Of a DNA stretch of 40,477 nucleotides, positions 1 to 11,153 are shown piece by piece. Position 1 is the first letter of the stretch; each line of letters opens with the position of its first letter. Below the pieces are notes generated by a model that was given only the letters and a program-made list of their open reading frames with translations, had not been told where the DNA came from and made no database searches. The DNA lies in NCBI GenBank assembly GCA_003427395.1, contig BFEA01000351.1:1312570-1353046 (forward strand), in the 5' to 3' direction. The stretch comes from Chara braunii. Taxonomy: Eukaryota; Streptophyta; Charophyceae; Charales; Characeae. Position numbers and translations under genes: made by a program.

Positions 1-1095
1 CCCCTCTTTCTCCCTTCGCCCTCTTGGTACATGACTTACTATCCCCCCCCTCACTTGTTACATTGCCAGGGAACGAACGGCAAGGAACTCGATCCTCACT
101 TGGTGGAAAGTGAGGGCGAGGGGAGGGCTGCCGGTCCCTTGTGCCACCAAGAAGGAAAAGGTAGTGGACTTTTTTTGCGAGCATCTCGGAAAGCGGGAAG
201 AGTGAAGTCTTGTGACAAGGTTAGTTTGACTCAACCGTTTCCCCGACTGCATGACTAAGGAAGAGGTATGGCTTGCTTGAGGGAAGGGAAAGACAATCGA
301 AGGATCATCAAAGGCAAAGGAAACTTAAGCTTGTGGGAAGGGGCGGTGTGTTGACCCCAATGGGGATTGTATTTGGTCCGTGCTTTGTGTGGTGTTGCGC
401 AGGTGAGTAGCTTGGGATGGGCTTTTAGCGGGACGGGATCCGCCGAAAAACCGACAAGGGAAGGACTTGGGCTTTGCGTGGACTATGGATGTGGGAAAAA
501 CTTGATTGAAAGCTTGAGTGCATGATAGACCATAGGATGTGACATTCTATGATGAATGAATGAGGTGACTCTTTTGTATGCAATGCAAAGGTCCGAAAAG
601 ACTAAGGGCGACCATGAATCGGCGAATGCAACGCTAGTGACTTAAGCAAAAAAAAATATAGGGGCTAGGGGCACGGACGGCGCGACCGCACCCTGATGAT
701 GCCATAGAGATCGCCATGCTTAGTGAAAAGGTGTGTGGCCCAATGGATGACGCTTGGCCTGCACACGAAAAGAAGATGAACTCTCAATGAACTCCCTGGA
801 CTGCCTGCGTATTGGAAGGAGCAATTGCCTGGTCAGACTCAAATGAATCGAGAAAACGCCACGAGTGATCAAAGAGCTACCATCTAGACGCGAGAGCGGA
901 GCTGCATCCCCCAATGTAAAGCCCTCTCACAAGTGGCCCATCCCCATCCATCTCATAGCACTAGGTGGGGGTGCCCCTGGGACGAACGACCCTCGCCCTG
1001 AGCGTGAGCGTGGGCGGGTCGAGCCAAATGGGACCCGCAGTGGGGTCGACTTAGGCTTGAAAGTCCTTCAGGGTACGGCCCCTACAACGGACCGG
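1..1095 (-). repeat. Left arm of inverted repeat 1 (LTR-like)
   Basis: Reverse complementing 9,930-11,035 gives a sequence that follows this arm over its whole length, at roughly 70% identity by eye. Shared landmarks include the block around 60-130 (TCACTTGGTGGA then GTGCCACCAAGAAGG), a block near 340-360 (GGGGATTGTAT), and 770-820 (CTGCGTATTGGA) and 940-1,020 (CCATCCATCTCA). The inner 60 bp present in the right arm (TGTGTCGGG start) is missing here; the LINE fragment begins instead. Base 1 is still inside the homology (CT-rich), so the arm probably continues outside the window. Strand is given as the LTR direction, whose TG start would face the interior. No gene was recognised in it. Confidence 0.8.
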
Positions 1096-1119
1096 GCTTT
1101 TATAAACTTAACGTATCCA

Positions 1120-4100
1120 CCTTGCAACCAAAAACCTTTCAAAATTACATCAAAGACTGTTGGGAGTTTTGGCACACACAAAAACTGCGTATACCGTACG
1201 AAACAGACTGATTCAACAACGGCTTACTATATCTGGGGAAAAAATGCAAAGAATACTCAAAATTGTTAATGTCTCGAAATAATTAACAAGAAATGGAAAC
1301 CCATAGCCGTCTCCAACAACTTGAACAACAACAACATCCTGAAAACCCCCAGAGTCCAGCATTTCCAAATGTGTTATCTGATATGCAATCCCTACGACAA
1401 CAACTCCAGACCTTCGCAACACAACGTTGGGAGGGAACACGTATCAGGGGACGACTGACACGCTACGAAACGGAAGGATCAATGGACAAAAAATTCTTCA
1501 GCCTGGCCCGTGCACGGGCATGTAGAACCATGATAGAGGCATTATATGTTCCACAGTCAGAACAACAAGAAGTGGAGACCTCCACACCGCAATGCATGCA
1601 GATTGCAAGGTCTTTTTTTAAGGATCTGTTCACTTCAAGATGCGCTGGGCGGGAGGGGGCCGCTAGGGAAAAGGAAATAGCAGACTTTGTAAAACCAATG
1701 ACGAAGACCCTGTCGGGCCAGCAAAGAGAACAATTGGACAACCCCTTATCCAAGTAGGAAATTTAGACAGCCCTGATGCAGATGGACAAGGAAAAAAACC
1801 CGAGCGTGAACGGGTTCCCAAAAGAGTTTTGGGAAACGTTTTGGACACTAATGGCCCCGGACCTCATGGGGTTTTACCACCACGTGTGGGAAATAGGGCA
1901 TATGGGGGAGCTGGTAGGGCAGGGGGTCCTTACCTTACTACACAAGAAAGGTGACTTAATGGACATTAAAAACTACCGTCCGATAACTTTGCTCACAGTT
2001 GTCTACAAAATGCTCGCAAAGGCCTTGGCAAACCGCTTGATTCCGGTTATGGACGACATTATTCACCCGACACAGACAAGATTCTTTAAGGGACGAAGAA
2101 TCCACGATAATATTCTGCTGGTCAATGAGATCCTCAAGATAACAAGACAGGATAAACAAAACGCCGACGTGGTCTTCATCGACTTCGAGAAAGCATATGA
2201 CCGTGTGGACTGGACGTTTTTAGATAGGTGCATGCAGAAAATGCACATGGGGCCAACCTTCCGGAGATGGACTGAGATTCTCCACCATAACGCTATGACG
2301 AGTGTCCAGGTGAATGCACTGATGGCACCAATGATTTCACTGCAACGGTCGGTTCGCCAAGGAGACCCCTTGGCTCCCTTCCTTTTTATCATTGTGACGG
2401 AGGCATTGGCTGCGAACCTCTGTACTAATAAAGACCTTAGGAAATTATAGATCTCTGCCATCCCCGAGGAGGCGATCCCGTATGTTCGATGTTCGCAGAC
2501 GATTTAACGATTATGGCGGACGCCACCCCCGAGAGCATGGAAGAGATCAATCAATTGCTGGAGCGATTCACGACAGTCTCGGATATGAATGTCAATTGGG
2601 GGAATAAAACACTTGGATGGTGGATCCACCACCAAGGAGTGCGTCCGCCAGAACAGCCGCAAGTTAAATGGCCACTGGAAAGCGCCCCGGTCAAAGTATT
2701 AGGCATAATGCTGACGATATCGGGGAAGCCGACATCGAACGATGAATGGATCCTCAAACAAGCACTAGAAAATTTGACACGCTGGAATGACAAGCACACA
2801 TCCTTCATCGGTAGAGCATTGGCAATCAACAATGTGGTGCTAGCAGCCCTCTGGTACAGATCTGCACTTTGGGCCCTCAGTAAAGAAGCGGTTAGAACAC
2901 TCAAGAGACAAACAACCGCACTACTATGGGGAGGCAACAGCGGGCTTCCAAACGTTATAAGCAGGGTGGCCTGGTCATCGGTGATTCAACCCAAAGACAA
3001 AGGGGGCTTGGGCATCCTTGACCCAGACACCCAGGTGGCCGCGCTGATGGTGCAATGGATCAAAAGACTGGTATTTATGTCAGACCTTCCCTCGTACACC
3101 CTCGCACTGGAACAAATACCTAGATTGACACCACAAGCGCCACGAGGAGTGGACCCCTTGACCTGGCTGGAGGATCGACATTGGCCCATTCCACGACGCC
3201 CTCTCGTTGACAGGGACTCCACCAGGGGAGCAGCGAGGAGTGACCAGGCCAGAGATGATTTCTGGCCCCGGGTACTCAAGGCCTGGTGCCAACTACCGCT
3301 GCCAGAAAAAAACACGCCAAATAGATGGGAAAAGGTGATGAGGCAACCCCTTTTTGGCAACAGAAATATCACTGATAAAAATGGCAGGGTACATCGTTGT
3401 TCGGACCACCCATGGAGCAACAGGGTCAAAAACGGCATAGTGAGAATCAAAGACATATGGGACCCGACGAACAAAGACTGGAAAACAGTGCCACAGCTGA
3501 GGGTTCAGATGGGGCATTGTCATAATATTGAAAGGAACCTGGAAACACTGATCTTTGACATCCCTCTTAACTGGGTGCGCACCGTTCGCAAAGGGCCACG
3601 ACTGGCGGAAGGAGACTGGGTCGCAACCCCGAATGACACGGAAAGCATTCGCAACGTGGTGGAAGTACGGGCAGACGAATCCTTGGTTAACCTTTTCTAT
3701 AAGGGAAAGGAAAATATCCTCACCAGGTACACGCCGGACACAGTGAGGTGGTGAAGAACGAGGAGTTGCATAGAATCCGTGTACTGAAACACAAGGACGA
3801 ATGGATCGCATTTCGCCCCGGTACACCCCTTGCTGAACTCCCGTTTGACCCGAAGGAGTGGCACTGGGCTCCCGCACGAAGAACACTAGCCAACCAGAAC
3901 ATATATCTCTACAGTCTGTCAGTGAAATCCACTTACCGGCTACTGCGGCCAAAGGTGAACCTTAAGGAGATAGTAAAAGCCCGCTGGATAGCCCACCTGA
4001 ACACAAGCCAAGGGGCCGTCCGCCCTATCCGGTGGTTTTCAACCATGAAATCTAAACCGGCCAAATTTGTCTCGCTACAGTGGCAGATAGAACATCGCTG

Positions 4101-4140
4101 CCTCCCGACAAATAACTGTCTGCATAAGCCAAAGGATTCC
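1120..4140 (+). mobile_element. LINE (L1-like non-LTR retrotransposon) ORF2 fragment, truncated at both ends
   Basis: Translation in the + strand gives the linker between endonuclease and RT, a complete RT and part of the C-terminal region of an L1-type ORF2. There is no apurinic endonuclease domain on the 5' side. On the 3' side the homology ends near 4,140, before the usual CCHC knuckle, with no 3' UTR or poly(A) tail. The 5' edge coincides with the point where arm homology ends (about 1,095-1,120). Ordinary target-primed insertion explains 5' truncation but not loss of the 3' end, so a later deletion or recombination is likely. Confidence 0.85.
1120..4140 (+). pseudogene. LINE ORF2 reverse transcriptase, broken
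   Basis: The frame running from about 1,120 through 2,450 encodes the linker (YIKDCWEFW, then GKKCKEYSK, then EGSMDKKFFSLARAR) and RT motifs up to about 2,430: KKGDLMDIKNYRPITLL, IDFEKAYDRVDW and QGDPLAPFLF. In-frame stops lie near 1,212, 1,284, 1,755 and 1,767. A frameshift near 2,450 moves the frame to 2,489-3,754, where the catalytic motif FADD is intact, followed by the thumb and a long C-terminal region. Another frameshift near 3,750 leads to 3,748-4,170, which carries SVKSTYRL and a tryptophan-rich stretch ending in LPTNNCLHK, typical of the region before the RVT zinc-binding segment. The FADD catalytic box survives, but at least two frameshifts and several stops make the gene dead. The product would be the nicking/reverse-transcribing polyprotein of a LINE, here lacking endonuclease. 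Confidence 0.88.
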
Positions 4141-4565
4141 CCAGGACACACGCAGCGCGAGGCATTTTAGGTTCCCTAGGTTCCAACTTTGTTGCCTTAT
4201 CCTTATTCGAAAAAATAGCCTTTTCCCCATTCCCATTTCCTGATTGCTTTCCTGAGAAGACGCCATGCCTGACCCTGCTGCTTTACCGAGCTAAAGGGGC
4301 GTGACCTAGTTTTCTTTATCACAGGCTCATTTAGAGCGCGCTTGTCCCGTCGACCGGCGCATAGGAGTCCGGGTCAGGCACCCTGCTAGAGAAAGTTTTC
4401 TCGAGCAGTATTCCCCTTTTTTGTCCTTCAGGATCATGGCAACCATTAGGAGTCTACCCTCCCTTCTTTGTTTTCTAGCGGGTTTTGATCGTCCGGGTCT
4501 GAGGTCCTTTCTTATATCCGTAGCGGACTTATACTTAATTTGCCTTATCGGCCCGCCCCCGGGTG
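4141..4565 (-). other. Spacer downstream of gene D; possible remnant of a gag leader
   Basis: No gene is supported here. On the - strand this stretch lies just after gene D, where element 2 has the approach to gag after D'. A short - strand frame starts at 4,266 (MASSQESNQ...) and runs into the LINE fragment. Its distance from the stop of D (about 300 nt) resembles the distance from D' to the frame at 21,487 (about 330 nt), and both contain a purine-rich stretch with GGGAATGG. This may be the start of a gag reading frame cut off by the LINE junction; the similarity is weak. Confidence 0.3.
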
Positions 4566-5357
4566 CTAGTCTTGTTCTCGCCCTCGTGGCCCTTCCGGTT
4601 CGGTAAGTTCCTCGAATAGTTTAGCCACCCCCGCTAGATAACTCTCTCCTATCTCGATTTCCCTCTGGATTATGTGTTCGTATTCCGCCCACGCTAGTCA
4701 TGGCAACCCAAATATCAGGATGTGGATAACTTTCTGTAACTCATGGGCCCTGTTTCCCCAGAACGGCCCATGTTCTACAGAAACATCGTAGAACATCCCG
4801 ATGGTCTGAAAGGGGAAGTGGTCTACCCAGACTATCGCCGAGTCTGCCAGCTCCTGCGCCCTCGCGAGGCTCCCGAAGATGAGGTCTATCATAAATCGGG
4901 GGACCCGACACCTCAGTGGTGTGGTTGGTGCCCTTAATTCCCTCCAACCTCCAATTTCCACCCTGGTAAGTAAATCCACGTTTCTTCTACCCCTGACTGA
5001 TTGTCCTATCCATGTCAACACCCGGGCCGCCCTTCGAAAGACGGGGGCCAGCTCGTGGCCTTGCGCTATTCCTATCCCCAGTAAGTGTCAGCCAGCCTCG
5101 GGTAGGTTTAGAACCCCGGTTACCTCTAAATTGGAGAACAGGTCATCCCCAGGCCCTCGGTTGAGTCTCATCCCCGTCCACCGATATTCCACCAACATGA
5201 AGGCGCTGTCTCTCCCTAGGGTCACGGCCCGCTATTCTACGTCGAAACCTCGGAAGTCGAAATTTGACGGAAGAGACACTTCCCATCGCCCGCCGTTATT
5301 CCAGGGCGGTCCGGGAGACCGGGGCTGGCGTTCCATTCGCACACGGCTGTCTGTCAT
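4566..5357 (-). pseudogene. Gene D of the A-D family (263 codons, in-frame stops)
   Basis: Starting at the ATG at 5,357 and ending at a TAG at 4,566, this frame is 264 codons including the stop, the same length as A and C and close to intact D' of element 2. It aligns with D' along its whole length. Landmarks are GGRWEVSLP at residues 22-30, VTLGRD, GPGDDL, a basic/Arg-rich stretch (RGRRNVDLLTRVE), GGWRELRAP, CRVPRFMIDLIFGSLARA, GMFYDVSVEHGPFWGN, and a C-terminal helix-like segment ending KLFEE. Three codons are stops: near 5,236, 5,107 (TGA where D' has a GAC after TGG) and 4,696 (TGA where D' has Cys). No frameshift is seen. No signal peptide or membrane segment. Function unknown; I recognise no known family. 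Confidence 0.8.
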
Positions 5358-5475
5358 TGTTGTCTTGGCGATTCCCTGCATAGTCCACATTGACAGGATT
5401 ACAGCCGATCCTCAGTAAACGTCCACCTCCTGCCCCCTTACCCTTTATGTTCTCATTCTTCTTCTCTGGTCCCAA

Positions 5476-6267
5476 TTACCCCTCCATACTCCCAGGAGCA
5501 GCAACCTCCACTGGCTGCTCGTACAACCGATATAGGTCATCTATGTAGGTCGTGCCCCGACCTACCTCCTGCTTGATGACTCCCCATGTGGCCTCATCAC
5601 TTATTTTCGGAATTCCTGGCCTAGTATTTACTGTTGCCCGTAGTATGCATAACACCTCGCGCTCTTGTTCGTTTTCAAAAGGTGCCATCTCTAGGAAGGC
5701 CCGGTAGTATTCTCGATACATTAATGCTTCGTCAAAATTCAGCCTAGTTACGGCAACTACCGCCTACTCCACTCGCTATATGCCTCCCATTTGTCTTAGT
5801 AAGAAGCGTGGTAGACGCATTCGTACGACCTCATTCGACAAACTAAAGACCCCTGCCATGGCGACTTTTATCTCAGCCGTCACGTCATCTCGTTCGGGAT
5901 CCGCGAACTCAAACCCCTCCCGCCAGGTTATTTGCCATGCTCCTTCGAACATTCGCACGGGGTCATCCCTGGAAGCCAAGGCAATCCCAAAGGTCCGTCA
6001 TTCTTCTTCCGACAGGTGTAAGGATCCCGTCGCATGCACGCGCCCTTGGAGGTCCAAATTTATGCCCTCGAACTCCCCTCTCGCACGCCATTCCAGCTCT
6101 ACTACTAGGTACACCGTGTCTTCCACCAATTCTACCCCCACCCAGTCCATTACTGGGTTACTTACCACGTTTCTTGCTGACAGACTCCTTTCGACCCTGC
6201 CTCCTGATGCTCTTGGTGGCAGGATCCCGCGAGGCCTATCCTCCCATAATGTCATTCGCCGGGCCAT
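5476..6267 (-). pseudogene. Gene C of the A-D family (263 codons, in-frame stops)
   Basis: The ATG at 6,267 (MARRMTLWED) was chosen because it puts the conserved Gly pair at residues 22-23, as in B and D, and gives exactly 792 nt to the stop at 5,476. It aligns with C' of element 2: PVMDWVGVEL / PVVDWVGIEL, MFEGAW, GFEFADPE, VRMRLPRFLL, REYYRAFLEM, then WGVI and YIDDLYRLYE. The frame is unbroken except for a TGA at 6,000-5,998 (codon 90) and TAGs at 5,778 and 5,766. The TGA sits at the same position as a TGA in C'. It lies 118 nt upstream of D on the same strand. Role unknown; hydrophilic, with no visible export signal. Confidence 0.8.
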
Positions 6268-6570
6268 CTTGCAATGTCTCCTTTCCTGCTCCCTTAGTCC
6301 GATTGCTGCACCCACCGAGATTCCGTGTTTTTCGTGCTTTAGTCCCTTAGCACTCCCTACCTATCGTACACCGGTTCTTGCTGCTATCCCTGCCCCATAC
6401 AAGTACAAATTTTCTTCCCCTTTTCCGGTTGCCGCTATTTCCCCCTTGTTTCGACCCCCTCGCACCCCCTGCTAACTAATATATACGCCCCTCTCTTATG
6501 TTAAACCCTAATTCACATGCATCCTCCATACTCCGACCTCCCCGCGGCATTCAATTTCTCGGTCCTCTTT

Positions 6571-7325
6571 TTAATCGAACCACAGTACCCCAAACAGTTT
6601 AAAAACATTATCCACGTAGGAATGAGCGGCCGCCGCCTCTCGGCTGACTATAGAGTCCCAAGCCTCCGCGTCTACCTCTAGGCGGTCATACTTGCCTATC
6701 CTTAGGACGGTGAGGATCTCCTCGGCTTTGTCTCCGTAGAAGGACCCATATTTTAATGAGATCCTATAAAACTCCTCAGTCAGTCGGACACACTCTATAT
6801 GCACTTCTTTCATGGAGTCAGCTACTTCTAAAATGTGCTAAAAATCCCCAAACCACTCGGCTACGAACTCGGGCACCCAAGCCATTGTTCGTAGGTTGGG
6901 AGGCTTGAGTTCCTTCCATCCTCTTATCACAACTCTGCTACTAACTTCGTCTCATCCCTCATTGGCGAACCTCTTGCCTTCTTTTCAGGTTCCCGCGTCT
7001 GCATCCCCTAGAAGCCACATTGGATCCTTTCCCGTTGTTAACATAGTGAAAAATAGGCGTCACCCGTCTTCGGAAAGAACGACCGTCCCGACTGATTCTA
7101 CTTTCCTTCCGCTATCTCATCCCAGCCTTCCTCTTTCCTTACCGGGTTCCAAATCTGCTCTATCCATACATATGATAGCCCTCGGGCAACCTCAAACCCA
7201 ACCCAGTCACACGTGGTCCCCCTCCACTCGTTTTCTATTGACATAGGCATTTTTATTCCTCCTCTGAGTTGCCTTGGTTCCCAACCCTTGAAGGTGTATT
7301 CCATCATCATTTCCTCTCTAGTCAT
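6571..7325 (-). pseudogene. Gene B of the A-D family (frameshifted)
   Basis: The ATG at 7,325 (MTREEMMMEY) gives a Gly pair at residues 22-23, exactly as in C and D. The first frame runs to a TAG at 7,098 and contains CDWVGFEVA, matching the DWVG motif of C. After a shift near 7,090 a second frame carries RGWKELKPP, WVPEFVAEWFGDF, EEFYRISLKYGSFYGD, EAWDSIVSREA and YVDNVFKLF up to the stop at 6,571. These match in order GGWREL, the PRF..dlvFG motif, the FY..S...GPF motif and the terminal helix of D. The total span (755 nt) is 37 nt shorter than its sisters, so small deletions accompany the shift. Additional stops lie in the middle section. Function unknown. Confidence 0.72.
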
Positions 7326-7409
7326 CTTTCCCCTTCCTGCACAATATCAGGCCACCCATTCTCCCTAAGTTAAGTCACCCCACCCCCCTTAGAAGTCTCA
7401 GTCTTCTAG

Positions 7410-8201
7410 CTAATCACCTTCGTCTTCATTACTGAAGTCGTCCTCTTCGTTATAGAACAACTCTCTCACCCCTTCCAGAAATGTCTCCCCTATTGCCACA
7501 TTTCTGTAGACTATCCCCCAATGCACAGAGCTAGCGACAAAGACATTGTCTATGCTAAGATAGTTTAGTATCTCGGCCAACTCGTCCGTGCAGTTCCCCT
7601 TGAACGGCCCCATTTCTACCGACAATTGAAAGAAGTCTTGCCTAGCGCACTGGTATAGTCCGAGGTTCGTCATGGACTAGCATATCCGTACTAGCCTGCT
7701 CCGGGTTCCGAAAACTACATCCACTAGGAAGGGAGGCAACACACATCGCATGTTTGTGACGGGTCGCCTCATGCTTCCTCTATCCCCAAGTTTCACCCAC
7801 GCATCTAACCTTTCCATTTTCGTTTTCCTCCGCTGACACGCAGCCCACACAACCTCCGCTTCTGCTTTCCTAAACAACTCGTCCGCCGTATTCCCGAGTG
7901 CCAACTCTATGACCATAGCATTCTCCCCACCTTGCGACAAGTAGACTCACCCCCGGGCTTCCACTGTCCCTCGGATTTTCAAATCCATTAAACTTGGCGA
8001 CAACCTCATCAAGCTGACATTAGTCAATACTGTTGCTATCCAAAGAAACGCGTCCTCCCCTTCTAGCATCATCGTTTGATACGTTGGTTCAAGGTCTGTC
8101 CATGCTCCACCTTCAGGGAGGACGACCGATACCCCATCCTTTACATCTACTGACATTTCCGGGCTGCTGGTATAGATCGGGGAAGACAACCATCACGCCA
8201 T
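7410..8201 (-). pseudogene. Gene A of the A-D family (263 codons, in-frame stops)
   Basis: The ATG at 8,201 begins ATG GCG TGA, comparable with the MAR start of C, and the frame reaches its final stop at 7,410 after exactly 792 nt. In-frame stops are at codon 3 (TGA, likely from CGA), 7,949 and 7,679. The motifs in order are VVLPEGG, DLKIRGTVE (like DLRVIGTVYLP in D'), MRCVLPPFLVDVVFGTRSR (like CRVPRFMVDLVFGSLSRA), DFFQLSVEMGPFKGN, VHWGIVYRN and GVRELF. The C-terminus is acidic. It is the most diverged member and the first in the tandem set. Function unknown. Confidence 0.72.
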
Positions 8202-9865
8202 CTTCTTTCCAGCACCCGACTTCTGTTTTCATAAAGGAGTACCAATCGGTCCTTCTAGTCACGTCAACCCTCGTCCTAGATGGGAATTATTTCCGACCCC
8301 TCATCAAGGTCTTCCTAATTTACCTTCCCATTCCTAAGTGTCTCCTTCCCATAATACCCTCGGTCGGTCATCCATTTCCCCACTTTCTTTCTCTTGGTTC
8401 CATTCCAACTGACCTCTACCCTCCTTCCTTCCGATCATCTCTCACTTGTGTGGACTTAGATGGGGGCGGGGATAGACTTAGAATATGTCCCGTCCAACAA
8501 TCCAAGCTCAATCAATCTTTATAGAAGGGGAACACATAAAAAAATCAGACAATCTCACATACGGGTCGGTCATCTTCTCACCGTCCATCCCCAATATGGT
8601 CTCTCCGCTGGTACTATCGATAGAGTTTTATCCCATACCTCAAGTGCAGCTCAACCGTCGCGAGCGCGGTACCCAAGGTCCTGCAAGGCGTTAGCCCTTT
8701 CCTTATGCCCAGAATACCCAATCCCGTCTTGCCGCTTTTGCACATCCATACCGACACCGAGAGTTACCCCGTGTGCCTAAATACAGGGACAAAAGTCAGT
8801 CGTCCGGGCATTCACTTCCATCGGTCCGACAAGAATCAGCCTTTCCAAAACCATGCTACGAGAAGCTACTAATCGTCTCAGAGGTTCCGTCTTTGTCCAC
8901 ATGCAATGGTAGTCCCCCCCCCAGCCAACAGGCTAAGCCCCGCCTGAGGAGACGTTTCACACCCCGCCCGACAGATCATCGAGCCAAGCTCGTCACCGCT
9001 CGAACGGGAATGCTACTAATCAACCGGCGTGACAAACTCCCGTCCGACAGCTCGGTGGCCTAACCTCCACACACGAACACACAGCAACCTTCAAAAGAGA
9101 GCGACGTTTCGCAACCCGCATCGGCCGGTGCAGACTCATCCTTTCCTTCCGAAAGGCAGGACGCTCAAATCCCATCATGCAAACACAAGTCCCAAGTGGG
9201 ACACATAGAGTACAAGTGTCTTTCCCTTGGTGCTCCCAGCGCCTACCCATAACTCACATTTTTCTCTCAGGACAAGTGAGTGTCACTCCCCCTATTTTCA
9301 TACAAAGTGGTTGGTTCCTTCTCGTGAGAATCTTCAAAGGTGCGATAGTTTTCCTTGGAGTCTAGCAACTCCATTCATTCCCTTTCTCTTCACTTGTCTG
9401 TCCTTTCATAAGGCGGGATTGTTCCTTCTTGATGACCCGTTGTGTTCATGTTGGTTCCTTCAAGCATTTCAAAAAAAGGTGCAAAGTGCATGAGCCCACT
9501 GGGCTCAAAGAAGAAGATAGAAGGGCACCCGTTCGGTCGGATCACTCCGCCGCGGGATTTTCATTGGAACCCGACCGAAGTCGAAGCACCAACCGCCTGC
9601 CAGGTGGCTCGACCCCTTCTTTCATACGAAGAGGAAGGGTCGACCTGCGACTTGCCCAAGGTTTCCCCGGACTGGCGAACACCAGCACCGGACGAAGGAG
9701 GGCTAGAGCCATTCCACAAGGAAACGGCTAATCAAGTGTATAGCATGCATGTTCTACCTCCAGGCATGGCCATGCCATGCGCCCAGCCACTCTCAAATCT
9801 GATTCTCTCAAGGGAAAGAGAAAACACAAGTCCATTTTCCTTATTTTTGGTTGCGTACACGTCAA
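8202..9865. other. Spacer between gene A and the right arm of element 1
   Basis: About 1.66 kb. On the gene strand it would be the 5' leader. The - strand shows no A-D motifs and no convincing long frame. The + strand has one open frame (9,442-9,906), listed separately. I see no tRNA-primer-like site next to a correctly oriented LTR end, which fits the arm here being inverted. Confidence 0.4.
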
Positions 9866-9906
9866 TGTGTCGGGCGCCACCGTCGGAATCGCAAGGGTCA
9901 ATTTAA
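9442..9906 (+). CDS. Unrecognised open frame, possibly non-coding
   Basis: An open frame of about 154 codons on the + strand, opposite to genes A-D. It contains PPRDFHWNPTEVEAP and a proline/acid-rich stretch (LLSYEEEGSTCDLPKVSP), with composition more protein-like than neighbouring frames. It runs 40 bp into the right arm (from 9,866), so its end is probably fortuitous. No domain is recognised and there is no conserved copy elsewhere in the window. It could be a captured gene fragment or a chance frame. Confidence 0.18.
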   Translation: MFMLVPSSISKKGAKCMSPLGSKKKIEGHPFGRITPPRDFHWNPTEVEAPTACQVARPLLSYEEEGSTCDLPKVSPDWRTPAPDEGGLEPFHKETANQVYSMHVLPPGMAMPCAQPLSNLILSRERENTSPFSLFLVAYTSMCRAPPSESQGSI

Positions 9907-11035
9907 CCCTTGCCCGTCACCTCCACCATTTTTTGTAGGGCCAAACCCCGGTAGACTTTCGAGCCTTAGTCGACCCGGATCCCAGTTGGCTCAGCCCGCC
10001 CATGCTCATGCTCAGGGCGCGGGCCATTCGTCCCAGGGTCACCCCCACCTAATGCTTTGAGATGGATGGGGGTGGACCATTGCGCGAGAGAGCTTTGACA
10101 TTGGGGATGTAGCTCAACCCTCACGCCGGGTGGCCGTCTCGCTGGTCATTCGGTCAACGCTGATTTTTTTTGCTAAATGGTTGTGTTTTCAAGCAATTGC
10201 TACTTCCAATACGCAGACAGTCCAGGGGTTCTTTGAGAGTTTTTTTCCTTTGTGCGCAGGCTAAGCGTCATCCTTAGGCCGCGCACCAGTTCCCTAAGCA
10301 TTGTGTTCTTACTGCGTTATCGGGGTGCGCTGAAACCATCCTTCCCCTTGCCTTTACGCACCCATCGGGTCTCACGATTCACATTCAACCTTATTAAAGC
10401 AGGCCCCTTAGTCTTTTCGGGGTTTTTATATGCATGCACACAAAACTTCACATTTCTCTCGACAAGATTGTACCCCATTCAAATCTCAAACGCAAAGGTC
10501 ATTCCCATGGGTAGGCTTTATGCTAAGGGTCCCGTAACCCTTTTGTCCCTCTTCCCTTTTCATTTTCATCCCCGGTTCCTCCCGGCCCTATCCCGCTCAA
10601 GGCATCCTTAGCCTTCACTTACCTGCACAATCCCACACAAACAAAAATCCATACAATCCCCTATTGGGGGTCAATTCATAGCCCTTCCCACATGCCTATC
10701 TTTTCAAACTCTTTGGATGTTCTTTGTTCTATTTCTTTGCTCAATCAGCTCATCCTCTTCTCGTAGTCATGCAGTCGGGAAAATGGTTGACTCAAACTGA
10801 CCTTGCTTTTACTTATACTCTCTCTCGGATTCCATCTCTTTTTTCCACTTTCTCAACCGTCCTTTCTTTTGCCTTCTTGGTGGCACACGGGACCAGCTAC
10901 CCTCCCCTTGCCCTCATTCTCCACCAAGTGAGGTATGGTCTCTTCTTACCGTTCGCACCCCGGCAATTTACCAAGTGAGAGGAGAAGGGTTAGTCATATG
11001 ACAAGTGAAGGGAAGAGAGAGGGGGAGAGAGGGCA
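9866..11035 (+). repeat. Right arm of inverted repeat 1 (LTR-like, TG start inward)
   Basis: The arm begins TGTGTCGGG at 9,866, followed by a short palindrome at 9,891-9,914 (GCAAGGGT ... ACCCTTGC). From about 9,930 outward it aligns in reverse complement with 1-1,095 and continues matching to the very start of the window (counterpart about 11,035). The start motif is shared with the right arm of element 2 at 32,328, which there follows a polypurine tract, so this is most simply a U3 start. No polypurine tract precedes it here. Confidence 0.78.
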
Positions 11036-11073
11036 AGACGAAAAGGGAGGGAAAGAGAGGAGTAGAAGAAAAA

Positions 11074-11075
11074 GG

Positions 11076-11153
<78 letters not shown>

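Noticed and set aside
9866-9885. Primer binding site, because the reverse complement has TGGCGCCCGA like a tRNA-Lys site
   Set aside because: The site overlaps the start of the arm (TGTGTCGGG), and the matching orientation would require the LTR to end rather than begin here. Ten bases is too weak alone.
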